Shown here: positions 13,300 to 27,100 of the stretch, piece after piece
Numbering within the stretch: position 1 is the first letter of the stretch
How the letters are laid out: every line of letters starts with the position of its first letter
Assembly: GCA_013397795.1 (NCBI GenBank)
Contig: VZTJ01002466.1
Coordinates: 2,233,637-2,297,636 of the forward strand
Direction: 5' to 3'
DNA length: 64,000 nucleotides
Origin: Orthonyx spaldingii
Taxonomy: Eukaryota; Chordata; Aves; Passeriformes; Orthonychidae
Notes under the pieces: model-generated
Told to the model about the DNA's origin: nothing
The model's database searches: none
The model's input: only the letters and a program-made list of their open reading frames with translations
Made by a program: the position numbers and the translations under genes

Positions 13300-15220
13300 A
13301 TTGCTTCCCCGTACACCTGCCCAGCTGTTGAACACAACTCACCTTTTGGACTGGGGAGATACTGATTGCCAGAAATTACAGCAGCATGCCAGGGGAAGGG
13401 TCACTTTGGACTATCTATGCTTCTGATAGTGTTTTTAAAGGATCTGTTTCTGACTACAGTAGTTAGCTGGAGATCTGCCCTGGCCCAGCAGGACAGTGAT
13501 AATGCCACCTCATCAGTAGCCCAAACTGATGTCCCAAGGTCCTTTTCACTGTGAGTCTTCTGCCCTTGCTAAAATTTTGGTAATGTCTGTTACTAAATAA
13601 GCTCCTGTGGCATCATCCACTGGTAAGCGTTTTTCTACAAGTTCATCTAGAATCTATCTCTTTTTGTACAATCTGTCCCATGTGAGCAACACACTGGAAA
13701 TCAGAAACTTCCCAGGCACTCTTCAAACAGCTTTGCAGGCCATGGAATGTCTTGCTTCAAATAGCTTAATTACCAAACAAAATGGACTGAAAATTGTTTG
13801 AGGACAACCAGAGTATGTTGAAACTCAGAAATGCCATATATGATGCATTTTCATACTGCACAGAAGCTTGTATTTCAAAAGGCTCATAAATGCAATGCGG
13901 TAGTAGCTGGAAAAAAAAAATAAGGCTGTTTTTATTGTCCTTTTCTTAGCTGGAAATGCTTCTAAATGGCGGATACTTTAAAATGCTGTGAAGACTAAAA
14001 CTGGAGAGTTTTTCTTCTCTGCAGCTCTGGACTATCACTCAGTTCTGAGTCCGTGGGTTAGAATATGTTTGTTCATCTTGAAAAGATACTGATTCTGCAA
14101 CACCTTGCTTTGCTTATGTCCTTTCTTAGTATGCCTAGTAACATGCCTAGCATCTGAATTTTTAAGTAATTGCTGAATTATGCCTTTTAAATGCAAGGAA
14201 GGTAAATACATCTTCCAGTGACATAAGGCAGGATCTGTGTGTGTGACAAGCACAGATACGTTGATTCCTGTGTACCTTGTCATTAGCTATCCATGACAGG
14301 ACCCCTGCATAAGGACAAGAGGATTTTAACTAGACCAGCCTCCTTTCTCCCTTATTTAACATCTGGACACTGTTGGATAAAAGCTTGTGGCCGTGAAAGA
14401 CTAAATGAGGTTTCCTTATCCCTGGCTACCTTGATCAAGTGGTGAGGGACTTACTGTTATCTACTCTGCTGAAACAATCCTGAGTGCATTTGGCACCCTC
14501 CTGAGAGTGAAGGTGTAGGTACCTTGGAGCGCTGTTTTTCCATAACCCCTGTTGTTCACCAGCTATCCCCACATCCTGCTGTCTGCTTTGCTTTCCTTGG
14601 GCTCATTGTGGGGGCAGATAGCAGAAGAGCATCTTGAGACATTTTCTTACAGGAGGAAGCTCGCCTATATGTGAAAAAAACCCCCTCTATCTGTAGCATC
14701 TTGCAGTTTCATCTAAGGATTTAGATAATCCATACTCATCCATAGCCACTCTCTGGAGACTTGCACTGCAAAGAGAATCAATGAGCATTTGTAGCCAGAC
14801 AGAAATTGCCACTGACCACCTTCCACCACCGGACTCTAAAAACTAAAACCAATTGATTGGACTTCAGTTTATTTTTTCTTTGACATGTAACGGAACATAT
14901 AATAGAGAGTGATCTGCTTTCATATCCTGCTGTGAGGACAGGATATTGTTGAGGAATACACTTAGAGCAGGTACTGGGTGTGCAGCTGCAGTGAGAGCTG
15001 CAGGTTGTGCCTGGGTGGGGACACAGTGGGAGCCCCAGACAAGGGGCTGTGACCTGGTGCTGACCCTTTGCACAGCAAAGGGCACAGGGACCTGTGGCAC
15101 CGGCCAGGTGACCGGGCACTAGGACACAGCAGGAGCCAAGGGCTCAGCAGGAAGACCCCAGACTATCACAGGCATGGAGAGTACAAAACCTGGGGATTCC
15201 TTTGTTGGGAGTCCTACCCC

Positions 15221-15485
15221 GGAGGTGCCAGCTTGAGCTGTTTTTGTGTCACTGCACCACAATTAAATTGCTTTAAGGATCCAGACATCTGAGACTGCTG
15301 TGGGAAACCCAGGCCTGAGCCAAACCCTGTCTGACTGTGTGAGAGTGGGGTGTGCAGGGGCCAAGAGGGGCACCTGTGGGGTCACTGGAGTTCCTGCTGT
15401 GAAGGGACTTCGGTCCCAGCAGTGAAAGTCTGGGGTGGTTGAGCCAGAGTGGCTCCTGGATGGTCAGACAGGGAAGTTTCCTTAA
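15221..15485 (+). repeat. Dispersed repeat, copy A (possible LTR-derived)
   Basis: This segment recurs in inverted orientation at 44321-44603 with roughly 85 % identity by eye. It contains an ATTAAA poly(A)-like signal ahead of GGATCCAGACATCTG, then a GC-rich part with a GGGAC-TTCG-GTCCC hairpin (15404-15417) enclosed by CTGCT/AGCAG arms. The left limit is uncertain and related sequence may begin nearer 15000. The signal and layout suggest an R-U5 part of an endogenous retroviral LTR, but I cannot name the family. Confidence 0.65.
15394..15422 (+). repeat. UUCG-tetraloop hairpin in repeat copy A
   Basis: Stem CTGCT (15394-15398) pairs with AGCAG (15418-15422). After a 5-base bulge (GTGAA), GGGAC (15404-15408) pairs with GTCCC (15413-15417) around TTCG. 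As RNA this is a C(UUCG)G loop, one of the most stable tetraloops known. Confidence 0.7.
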
Positions 15486-18400
15486 AAATTTGGCAAGCTA
15501 GCTCCAGAATGATTTAATATAGGGGCATTTCCAGCTCATATGATAAAACATTTCTCATCACCCTGTTCAGCAAAATCTCAGGGGAAAAGTATTATATATG
15601 CATTTGTAATTATGAAATTATTATATTTATATATCTACATGGAATCTGTAGATGTATAAGGGAGAAACGGGTGACATTTAAAGGCATTGCCTTTTTTATT
15701 ATTCCTGTTATGTTTTTAAAGAATATTAGACATCTTTTATCTCAACGGTGTCTGGGTGTGTAGCATGCATTTTCTTCTCTGGGATCACTGCTGCTTTGAC
15801 TGACAGCACAGTTTGAACTCAGCTCTGTGCATGGGGATATTACAAAGTCCACAAAGCTTCCAAGAGCTTTCCCTGAAGAGTCTATTGGACATAGGTCCCA
15901 AGGCTTACCTTCCATGTTTGTGGTAATTGTAGAGCAGGATTTATATGTAATAGCAAAGAACTGTCAGAACATTCTTACAGCTTTTAAAACCATAAATAAG
16001 GAAGGTAAACAAATGAGATAAATCAGTATACTTGCTTTATGTGCAAATTTGGGTGCTTGAACCAAGGCCTCAAATTAACTGAACAGTTACACAAAAATAT
16101 GATTGTAAGCATTCGAGTCATTCAATGTCATTAAAGTCAGTGGATTTTTAATTATGTTAAATGGGATATTGTTATCTTAATATTTCAGCTTTCTCTTAAA
16201 AGCTTTTTTCTTTAGTGGGGCACAGAAGTGGAATATTTATGAATGCTCTTTATAGTGTTTGCATGATCCCTTGATATTAAAGTAGCATTACTGAAGTAAT
16301 TGTTACCCTGTTCTGCTTAACAAAACCAGAAGATTAAAATCAGATTGTTTAGTCATACACCCAAAAAAGGGTATATTAATAACAGGACTGGTGTTTTATT
16401 TTTCAGCTTTTTAGAAGTTGCACCTGCTAAAATTGACTGATGTGTTGCAGGATGCTTTATATTACATGAATGTTGCAGGAACTGTTTTTGCCATTATGGG
16501 TGGATTACTGTAACAGTAGTTTCCTGATGACATCATAGTAAATTCCAGCTGCCCAAACAGTTATTTTCCAGAAGAGGTTATCTGCAGTGCACTTGCACAA
16601 AATTACACTTAAAAAGGGCACTCACAGTTCCCCTGGGACTTGTAAACCAAACGTTTTGTCAAATCTGTAGTAAGTGCAGAATTCTTTGTTTTCATTCTGT
16701 CAGTGTTAACAGTATGGGCACCGCTGCAATTTGTGATTCTGAGTTAAACAGACAAAAATTATGTTACGCAAGACAAGAAAAATGGAAGTCTGCAGTGCAA
16801 GCTTCCTGTCATGAAGGGATAGATAGCACAATGGTTCTCAAATGGTTTTTTCCCTAGAGAATTTTTTGGCTGGTGACATACAGATAAGGGCCCAGAGATT
16901 GCAGTACCCCCACTGAAATGGCACCCTCCATGTCCAGTGAAGGCATGAGTAGCCACAGAGCAGGAGAGGATGCTGGTTGCGAAGCTGGGCTAAGGCAGTA
17001 GAGATTCCTGTTTGTATGGGATGTTAATATATAGAGGGATATGCCTTTCCTGGAGTGAATCTGGATTAATTACTGTTGTTTGTGTGGTTTTTTTGTTTTT
17101 AAATGGTAACTTAATTGCTTGGACAAGCTCTTTAGGTAATGTTGTGAAGGCTGCATTAGAAATTATCATGCCTAGTCACACAATTCAGAGGTTCTTTCTC
17201 AGTCTTAAGAAGCTGTAATTAATATTGAGTCAAACATTTCTGGCAATTGCTGAACTTGAAATGAGTATTAATATATATTTAATGAAGAATACACAATCCT
17301 ATCACTGACTCTTCGATAAATCTTGTAGCAGAAAAATAAAATCTTGGCCTCTTACCAGTTTGTCAGACCCTAAGAGCATCAAATAACTATTCTCTGCCAA
17401 TTTCTTTCTAGCAAATTACAGTATTCTGAGGGGATTTTAAATAACATGTTGTTCCAAGGATCATTTAATTTTAATAATGGCCTTTATTACTGGTATTCAT
17501 ATATGTTGAAAATGTCCTGCAGTTTTTAATGAACTGTCACAACACGTCTGTGAATTTAATATCTTACTGTGATGACACACACTCACTTGGGTAAGGAGAG
17601 TGGCAGCAGTGGAGAAAGTTGGCAGATTAACTCTTTGTAGAATTCAAAATCTTCCATCTCACTGCTCAGGTCATTGATTTCTCCTGCACTCAGTGATCAT
17701 TTGCTTCTAGTTATTCACACATGGAAGAGCCTGCCAAGTTAAGACTTATGATGCAAATCCTGCAAAAACAAATTTATTGGTTTCTTTCATTCTTTTATTC
17801 TTCTCACCGTTCACATGCAGTATAAAACTCCATTATTTCCCAGCCATTTTCTCTTCCCCTGACACACTGATGTGCTTACTGGTATTGCTGTGCTGTCCCA
17901 CTGGATGCACTGCAGGTTTGTGCTGGGTGCAGTCAGCGTCCGTCCTTGTGGGTCCCACAGAGCATTGCGGGAATGGTTCTGTTCAGCACATACATCCAAC
18001 ATATATCCAACACAGCCGTCTTCTCCGTGAAGGAAATCTTCAGCTGTGTGACTTTTCAGACCTCTTTAGTGACAACAAAAGTCCTTCCAGTCCCTGTGAA
18101 CTGTCCCACTGAGGCTAACACTGGTTTGGGTCAGCGTTGGCTTGTCCTATGCATTTGGCAGAGCCGTAGGTTTATCAGATGGAGCGGATGAAAACGAGCA
18201 AGGTGACTGCTGTGTCTCAGGGAGGCCAAATGTTGTGCCAGGCCCAATTCTTGCTCCTACACAGTGCTGAAGATTTCAGAGGTTCATGGATTTTATGAAA
18301 GATTGGCACCTCACCACTAGCATTCCTACACTCTTAATTTTTCTACAATCTAATTCGGAGCATGTTGTTTTGATCCACGTTCAGGAGGAGATTCTTTCTT

Positions 18401-20749
18401 CTCTGGAGAAAGCTTTGAAGTGAAAGAAACATGTAAAAAAATAGTTTTGCTTGCTGACAATAATTCAACTTGATCCCAGATAATTTGTAATGAAAATACT
18501 TTTCTCCTCACTAATCCAATGTTACAATAATTACAAGAGCAGATCAATAGCAGGAAGTATAGAACAAAGTATTGCTTCAGATATTAAGCCACAAATTGAT
18601 CTCCTTGTCAAGTCTAAAGTAAATGCTGTATCAACATGTTTCAAAGATTTGAGGATGTTCTGAAATGTGATGGTGATGGTCCAACAGAGGGAGAACAGTA
18701 ATTTGTTTTATGCAAGTGTGTTAACGCTTTGCAGCCCACATGTACAAAATCCTGCTCTTATCTCATTTTGCACTCACACATTGCATCAGTGTTCTCTGAC
18801 TATTGCTCCACTTGGCTCTGATGACATACAAGATTATCTCTGGATAATAACAATCCGCAGTTGAATTAGGAAGAACCACCAGTACTTGCACACAATCCAA
18901 CATGAGTCTTGTGCAATTGGCAAAGGATTCTAGAATTTATGTGACAGATATTCTACTCCAAGTCAGTTATTCACCAAAATAATTGCTTCTTAGGAAAATA
19001 ATGACAACACCAGAAGGTCTTCATATCACAGGAGATTCTTTAATTTTCTTGGACAACTGATGACTCTGCAACTCTATACTGACTACATCATACTGACCTG
19101 TTCTAAAGAAAGTAGAGGACAAAAAGTCTGAGAAATTCTAGAATTCTTTAGAAAAAGAAACAGGTAATAGAAATTTATGTATTGTAACTCTTCTTCTAAA
19201 ATGCAAGACACAGTGTTTTTGAGGTCTCTTTTACCTCCTCATGGGCTGAACTAGTGTGAGTTGTCCTTACACTACTACAGGCATACTGAGGTTTTAGAAG
19301 CTGCAAAAACCACTACTCAATTCACTTTATGGTGGTTCTTTTATAAGCCAGTAAGAAAGCTTGAAAGGAGTTATGTGACTCTGAAGAATTTGTTCTTGAA
19401 CATGTTTTTTAGGCATTGCGTATTGCTGTGGCTTAGGTGTAGCACATTTGAGCAGTCAGCTTCTCCTGTAGGAGTGTTTTCCAGGTATGTGCAGCGATCT
19501 GGAAAAAGATAGGTTTTGCTTTCTGTGGGCTTCTACTGCCCTGATGAGTGTACAGAAGGAGCACTTAGGAATCCGAGGGTTTGGTTGCTCCTTTCCTAAT
19601 GTAGGAGATTCTGCAGGGAGAGGTTTGATGTAGCATCAATTTTTTTGTTGCTGTTTTTGTTTGGGTAAGGGCTGCTATTTTTTCTGACAGTACTGAGTCC
19701 TTTGAATTTCTTTTTTTTTTTTGTGCAAGTGAAGAATTTTGACTGGACATGAGTAGTCAGAGGAAGAAGCCTTTTTGATCCAAACTTCTTTCACCTACTA
19801 ACGAGCCAGTCCTCTCGGCAGAGATGACCAGCTGAGCAATCAGAACTCCTATTTGTCCTAACAGAAGTTACCCCTGTGTTTAACTGCTTATTAATATGAG
19901 GAGGAAGGAAAGTGGTAATTCTCAGGTCTTGGCCACCACTGATGCTTTGTCAGCCAGTTATGATTAGCTTGATCATTTAATTACTTTTCCAGCATTAAGA
20001 ATAAATGTTGCTTCACTGTGGAGAACAGAACAAAACTGCAGGTGTCCCTTCAGCAGAGCAAGACAGCTTTTCTCTAGTCTAGCCTTTTGTTGTTACAGCA
20101 GTGTTTCCAGCTGTGATACTTCCTTGTTGCCAAGTAGTAGTAAATAGCTGTATAAATCACAGTAATGCTTGTGCCATTTGGGTACAGCCGATTGCTTTTT
20201 GACTGGAACGAGTGTACATATGCTTGCTCTCATATTTCAAAGTTAGTTGTTAATATTTCTGTGAAAGTGATATCTTTGGGAATTGAAGAATGATTACATT
20301 TGAAGTGCTTCATCTTCAAGCTTTTTATTTCATTCCTCACTTGAAGCATACACAATTTTGTTTAAATTGTATTTTAAATTTATTTTCTCCAAGACTATCT
20401 TCAAAACTAGAAGTCAGTAGCCATGGCCTGCCTGACCTAGAGTCAGTAACAGTGCTGGGATGTTTAATTTAGGACAGCAAATACAAACAGGTTCTGTCCA
20501 TGCTACCTGCAGGCAGAGCTCAAAATGCTGGAGAGAGGTGGTGTTGTTCCTTGGTACTGGCACTTGCAGTCTGGAGTCCAGCAAAGTTTTGCTGAGTGCT
20601 GCTCATGTTTCTCAAGAGGAAATGGGTAGGTAGGGAGCCTGTGTGGATGGGAAGCTCACTGACACTGGAGAAGGATGAGTGGAGAAGTGAAAAGGTTGGA
20701 AAGGACTAGTGTCCTGAGTTGTTTGTTCTCAACTTTCTTCTTTGTGCAG

Positions 20750-21035
20750 AGCTATAGGTACGCCTGGCTTCTTGTATACCTGCAAACAATAGTTTGCTGT
20801 AAAAGTTTACACTCAAAGCTGAATGAAGTGTGGGACTCAGGTAGCACTTGAGGGTGAAGAAAGGAAGAACACGTAATGCATGGCTTTGGGTTTGTGCTCA
20901 CTAAAGAAACCTGTATTTCCATAGGCATTTTCTGTCTTGCAATGGGAGTCAAAATAGATTTTGCTGACAGGAGAATAATAAATATGGGTAGAAAAATCAG
21001 ACTACTTGTTATCCTTTTGTTCAAAGCATGTTGAG
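20750..21035 (+). other. LRRC56: Probable 5' UTR part of the first coding exon of LRRC56
   Basis: The best acceptor upstream of the start is a pyrimidine-rich run ending TTTGTGCAG at 20749. Nothing nearer to the ATG has a convincing pyrimidine tract; AAATCAG at 21000 and TTCAAAG at 21026 are weaker. The frame of the start codon meets TAA at 20979, so coding cannot extend further 5' in this exon if it starts at 20750. Several out-of-frame ATGs lie in it, including one 8 bases before the true start. Confidence 0.45.
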
Positions 21036-21105
21036 ATGGACCTCAAGTGGAATCCTGACAGAGTTTCTCATCCGGGCTCATCTGCAGACCAGGAGACTGA
21101 TTTGA
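21028..21105 (+). promoter_or_regulatory. Overlapping upstream ORF at the LRRC56 start
   Basis: An ATG at 21028, 8 bases before the LRRC56 start and in another frame, opens 25 codons that end at TGA 21103-21105 inside the coding region. Its context has A at -3 but T at +4, weaker than the main start. If the mRNA includes these bases, ribosomes must leak past it, which would lower LRRC56 output. No functional peptide is implied. Confidence 0.4.
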
Positions 21106-21191
21106 ATTGGCAAGGCAACCCAAATCCCAGTCCGCTGATTAAAGATGATGGAGAGCTGCTTATGGATGAACATCTTTCCCCCAGGAAACTG
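21036..21191 (+). CDS. LRRC56: LRRC56 coding exon 1 (residues 1-52)
   Basis: Starts MDLKWNPDRV and ends LSPRKL, followed by donor CTG/GTGAGT, phase 0. The start was chosen because MDLxW matches the human LRRC56 N terminus, because there is an in-frame stop upstream (20979), and because the context is favourable (G at -3, G at +4). The piece ETDLNWQGNPNPSP parallels the human RELSWQG segment. It is acidic near DDGELLMDEHLSP and has no signal peptide or membrane segment, which fits a cytoplasmic protein. Confidence 0.93.
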
Positions 21192-24100
21192 GTGAGTAGA
21201 CATCCAACTTTTTAATGAAGTGGAAGAGGCAAACTGGCATATACAGAGGTGTATTAACCTTCCAGCTGCTATTGTACTGATTGTGGATTGTTGCCCCTCT
21301 GACATTTAGACTTCTGCGTAAAGTAGATTCTGTCTTATGAAAGTATATCAAATGTTTGTCCTCCTTTCACCTTGTTTCATATCAAAAGTATTGCCAGCAT
21401 GAATGTGGCTGTGTTTATTGCCAGAATTCTTGAAGCAGCATGAAGAAAAGTACAGGTAGCATAATTATAATCTACACAGATCTCATTAATGCCATCTGGA
21501 GTACCCTGAATCTTAGCATTAGAAAAAGAATTTACATTAACCTTGTTTCAGGGATTGGAAATGTAACTTTAAAAGCGCAATTATTTTTCCTCTGAATTAG
21601 TGAAATCCTCTGTCCTGCTAAGAAGACAGACAATTAAAATATTCTGCAAATGATAGAAGTACTTTGTATATATGTCAAAGTGGGTGGAATTTCAAAGCAA
21701 GTTTAAAGTCATGTTCCTTTTAGACTGGGGGAAATTATTTTGGTGTGTAGCCTGTTGAAAGAGAGTAACATGCTGAAATCTTCATGAAGGAATTCACATT
21801 GTGAAAGAATCCTTGGTTGCACACTGTATTGTACTTGCACAGGACTAATTAAGGGTGAAATCCTGTGGGATGTGTAGGAGCTGACCCAGCAACATCACTT
21901 TTCTGTGCTAAAGGAAGGGAGAGTTGAGAGCAGAAGTTGAGGAGAGAGGCTTCCTGTGTTGCAGACCTACAGAAGAATCTCTCTTCTGCTGGGGAGCATT
22001 TGTGAAAGACAGATAGGGCTGCCAAGGCTGTGGTTCCTGTGCTCCCACCAGACAGGGTGGTGATTGCAGCATCTGTGCTCCCCTGTGCATCCACTGCACC
22101 AGTGGAGAGACACGAGCTTCCGCAGGGAGCCTATTCCAGCCGCAGGTTTACACCACTCCCTGGCCACTCCCTAACTGCATTCCAATCACCATTTTGACCA
22201 TGTGCTGTAGATTAGGCAGAACTTTGTTCCCTTATTAGCCAAGTCTTTTAGTGTTTATAAAATGGAGATGCAAAAATCCCTTTCTGCACAGTAGACATTT
22301 TAAGCACTCTGGAGAAAAATTGCTACATGGTTATATGGTCTATGCCATTCACTTTCCTTTGGCTCGTGAGAACCTCTGACCACTTCTTGGTCTTTTTTTA
22401 AAACCTGGCATAGAGCTTGACCAGTCTGATGTGTTTGTGGCCTACAGTAGCCTGTATAAATCCTATGGGAACCTCTCACATTAGTCTGTATTGTTAGGGC
22501 ATGAACCAAAGCCCATTAGAGTAACCAAAACAGCTGCCCTCTGATTCAATCAACTCTGAATGAAACCCTTAGGAAGTTCTTTCATTGGCATGAATTTCTC
22601 TTTCTGAACCTCTGCTGCTCTTAGTTCACAGCAAATTGTAAGCAGAAAAGTGTATGTAAGGCAATGTTACCCGCATCCCATGAAGTTGCTGTTTATTATT
22701 TTGTAATTTTTTTAGAAATGCAGATAAGAAGTTACATAATTGAGTTTTACCTTTTTTAAGATTGTGGGTTTTAACATTTCAAACATTCTTTTAAATGTAA
22801 GTACACTGTCCTGCTAATTTTTCTGGACACGCTTTATTTCCTGCCCTGGAACCCGACGTTTGTGTTGGCATAACTGGGATACTTCCTGCTCAGAGGAAAA
22901 ACTACATGGCATTGTCAAGGAAACATTTACAGTGTTTATAGCTTGTTTTAATAACATACCCAGTCTATCTATTATCTAACCTTTATGTTGATCAAATGGA
23001 AACCACTGCTGCCATAAATTTACTTTCTCTGGATTTGCAAATGTTCAGAATGTTCAAACATTTAATACGAAACAAGTTTTCACATGCATAATTCTTTAAA
23101 GACCCACATGCCATTGACAGTCAAATGGTTTGAAAGGTTGTCTTGCTTAAATCAATATAATTGCAGTATTTTTTTATTGTCTTATTGTTGTGAATATTTT
23201 AGGAGTTATTGATTGTATCCATTGAAGTGCTCTGAGAAGGAAACTAATAGACTTTTAAAATACAGACTCATTAAAGTAAAATTGTTTTACATTCAAATAT
23301 TGGCATGGGCAACACTTCTGCAGTATTGTGTAGGCAAATTTTTGGACAACTGATGGATGTTCCTGAGGAAGGTTTTTGTTCTGAGATACATACTCAGCTT
23401 TGTTCCTTGCCCTCGCAATGGTCTGTCTTGCACCAGTTGTGTTTGAGTTTGGGGAAGATGCAAGGTCTAGTCGTGCAGAGTCTGTGAAGATTGGGCACCT
23501 TGAACTGCAGCCTCATTTCTGTCTGCACATTTGACTCATTTTCCCCTTTTTCCAGGGGGATGGCAGTCTATTTTGTAGTGAAACCATTAGCAGTCTCCAT
23601 TAGCAGTCTGAATTATTAAGAACTCTCTAAAACTTGTGATACTTGCGTTCCTTCACTTTTTTATCCACTTGCTGCATTGTTTTCCTCCAAAGAGAGGAAA
23701 GTTTGGCTTTGACTGATTTTTTTTTTTTTTCTTTCCTTTTTGCCTTCTTGGACTGTATAGAACAAAAGATAACTTCTACAAAACCATTGGACCCTTGCCC
23801 GTTTTCTTCCTCTCCATAGTGGATCCCCTCACTTAGACTTTATGCATGTTCACCACAGAGTTTGTGGTCTTCTGTAGCCTTGTTTCAGCATAATGTTTAC
23901 TTCAAATCCTGTATGATTCCGTATTTCCATTACGTTAATCACATCTTCTATTTTCTGCTTGCTGCCAGCTCTCTTGCTGAGCTATCATGTAACATCCTTT
24001 TATAGTTGAATGGTCTTCATCCAAGCTACAGGTCAACAGCTTTTGATGCAAGTGTTGCTATCATTAGATGTCATTTTTATTCTTTCTGGTAGTATCAATA

Positions 24101-27100
24101 TCAATTTTCTGGTGTACTCTTTAATCTTCTTCTATATGAATAGTAATTCTTGCTTTTCCATTTGTACCGTCCTATTAATATTTTCAGCTCGTTATTTTCC
24201 TAGTTATTTTCCTATTAATATTTCCCTGCTCTGCCTGTCCTTATGCGAGGTTGTCAGATATTGTAGAATATTAAGGTGAGCAAATTCTCACTTTGTTCTG
24301 AAAACTGGCTAACAATGGGCAATTAATTTTTAACTCTGTTAGGGCTGTGACACAAATTTTTTTTATTAAATATGGAGAAACTGAAATTAAGGGTGCCACC
24401 TGACTTTAATCACATTTTTATTTTGCTCTATCAACCTGCGTCCTCTCCCTGCTGCTTGCAAAGGATCTCTTCCTGACTTCCACTAAAAGCATTCCATTTC
24501 TCAGAAGAAACTCATTTTACAAGGTCAAATGATCTTCCAGACATTGTCACATTATAAAAACCAATCACGTTTGTGTGTGATCTTTAGAGAAGAAGGAAGT
24601 ATTTTCTAATTTCGCTTTTTATTGATCCTGCTCCAACTAATCATGTTTTCCAAACTTAGGAACACGTGTTCGGAAGTGGTTTTGTTGCTTAGTTGTTTAG
24701 TTTTGTTGCTCAGGAGGTTAGGGTGTATTTCATATGGTATGCACTCATCCTCACGGGAAAAAGAAAATGCTGGAGGGTCCTGGAACAACAGATTAGATTC
24801 TTGCTGAAATGGCTCGATTGTTTCCTTTTTTCTTTTGCAGAAAGTTTTCCTCACAGTTGTAAGATAAATGGATTTGGGGAAAAAACTGGATATCAAGGAA
24901 GTGCAGAATCTTGATAAATTAGGTAGAGTAAGGGAATGGAAGTAGCTGACTGAATCTGGATGTGCTGAATCCTTCATTAGAAATGTATAATATATTTTTT
25001 TTGAGTTTGAGGGGTCCTCTGGAAGTCTGCCAGTCTGATCTTCTGCTCCAAGCACAGATAGTTTCAAAGTTAGATCAGATTGCTCAAGGTAGCACATAGT
25101 AGAGGTAATACTGTGAATTGGAAAAAATTTACAAAGACTCCTTTAGTTTCAGAGCTTTCCTTTTATATGTTCTTGTCCTAACACTGATACCTTTACCTAA
25201 TAGTGAAGGTTTGTAGTTGCTATATTAGTGTTCATCTGTTGTTTTAGTGTTCATCCTGCTACTTAGGCATCTGATGTTTTACATTCAAATTTTCACATCA
25301 GGGATCTTTATATTTACATGCATGCACACATGTGAGCATGCTTTTATATGAAAAAACCCGCAGCTGTTCATTGACTTACAGCCACCAGTGCTTAACTAAC
25401 ATAAAATGACATTGCAGTCTTGAGTTCTCCATGCTCAGTGACACAATCTTGAGCAATGATTGTAGCTACAGTCTGTGCGCCTAATTCTTAGTCAGGAAAA
25501 AGAATTAATGTTGGGGTATAACTTTTTTTAGATCTCTGTGAGGGAAAGTAAATCCTTAAAACAAATCTAAGTAAAAACTGATGTAAGAATGTCTACTATC
25601 CTGTCCACTCCTGACCTTTATTAATTCAGCACATAGTTGAAACTGAGTGTTTTTCCTCCTACAGAAATGATACAGGCTGTTTCTGGGAGATCAGTAAACC
25701 TCCCATCTCATTTCTGGTGCCCTATGTGCCCGCTGAAGTTTGCAGTAGTTAGATTTCCCAGCAACTTGCAACATCAGATCCTGAGTACTAGTTTAAAGGA
25801 GTCAGAACTGTGAATCCCCAGCATGAGTCAGTGAGGAGCTGAACTGAAGATAGCAAGACAAGGCAAGGGCCTATCCATGTGGATCTGCTGGTGTGACTTG
25901 GGGGCTTCAGCACAAGAATAAAGACACCTTTACTAATGCATCCACCACGTCTTAAATTTCATGTTTACTGCCCTCATCTACACTTCCCACATAATCCAAG
26001 AAAATCTCTTTTTGTAGCACCTAGCTAATCCCTTCATCTGAGCTGGGAGACTAATGTGTTTATATGTATATGCAGAAAGTATTGAAATACAGCTAAATAT
26101 TTTAATTGTGAGCATCTGCAGCATTAAGCATTTTGAAAGGAAGTTTGCCTGTGGGACCACAGAAGAGTTCTGTTCCCTGTCATTGAATCACTTAAGGCCT
26201 ATTAATTTGCTAATACTTTTCTTCTCAGAAGAAATATTTTGTCATATTTTTGGCAACTTTTTTTTTGTGAAGGAGAGATTATACTCAAGTTGGGAATTTG
26301 GAAAAAATAAAAGCAATAAACACATGAATGGACATGAATCTAGAATTTGCATACAGGTGTAGTATTCAAAGAGAACAAGCTCACCACTCAGGAATTCCTG
26401 TCTTAGCCAAATTAACCAGGATCAGCAAAATACATGCACAGCTGGAAATATTTCTCTGACAGCTGCACGCAACTTGTTCTTCAGCAACATGCCTACTTTT
26501 CTTAAGAGTATGTGAACAATCTAGGGGAGAGAGAAGAAATCAGTTTTATATGCCAGTTTTGACTGAACAGATATTATTTGCCAATTAAGGAATTTACAGA
26601 TAGTTGTGAGACTTGAACTGGATTTCCCAGCATCCCCACATGACTGCTCTGCCAGTTGGGAAGCTCTGCAAGCACAGAACTATTTCTCACTTGCAATTTT
26701 TTACAGAATACTTACTGGCTTTTCTTATCAGTCAGAGGAAATCTTTCCAAACGAGTGCACAGTCCCCAGCTGGCCAGACATTTGGCCAGACATTTTGCAT
26801 GGTGGGAATGGTTTGTGAACCATCATGGACTTGCTTCTTAAAATACTGGCTAAATTATTTACCAATAGCTTTTGCATAATGTAATGAAAAATAGTTTTAT
26901 TCCTATTTTGAAGAAGGTGAAAAAATGTAAAGTGAACTTTATTTGTCTTTGTTTTACTTACCCTGTATTCATCTTCAAAGAGTTGTGCAGTGATTTACCA
27001 TAGAAATGTGTCCTTTCAAATAAACAAACTTCGCAGTGTATAAAATTGCTGTTCAGAATCAACCTCTCAGGCCACCTTCTTGAACATGATGTGCCAGAAA

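Larger units (their letters stand above)
10139..20749 (+). other. LRRC56: LRRC56 intron 1 (5' UTR intron, about 10.6 kb)
   Basis: Runs from the CpG-island donor to the probable acceptor before the start-codon exon. It contains the candidate exon at 11423-11561, a 30-base palindrome at 13270-13299, copy A of a dispersed repeat at 15221-15485, an AT-rich stretch near 15590-15660 and a T-run near 19709-19723. No coding sequence was recognised on either strand. Confidence 0.45.

Noticed and set aside
24606..25097. 163-codon open frame on the minus strand
   Set aside because: Its first 30 or so residues come from a CR1 remnant and the rest is compositionally random with no domain; there is no splice or promoter context.
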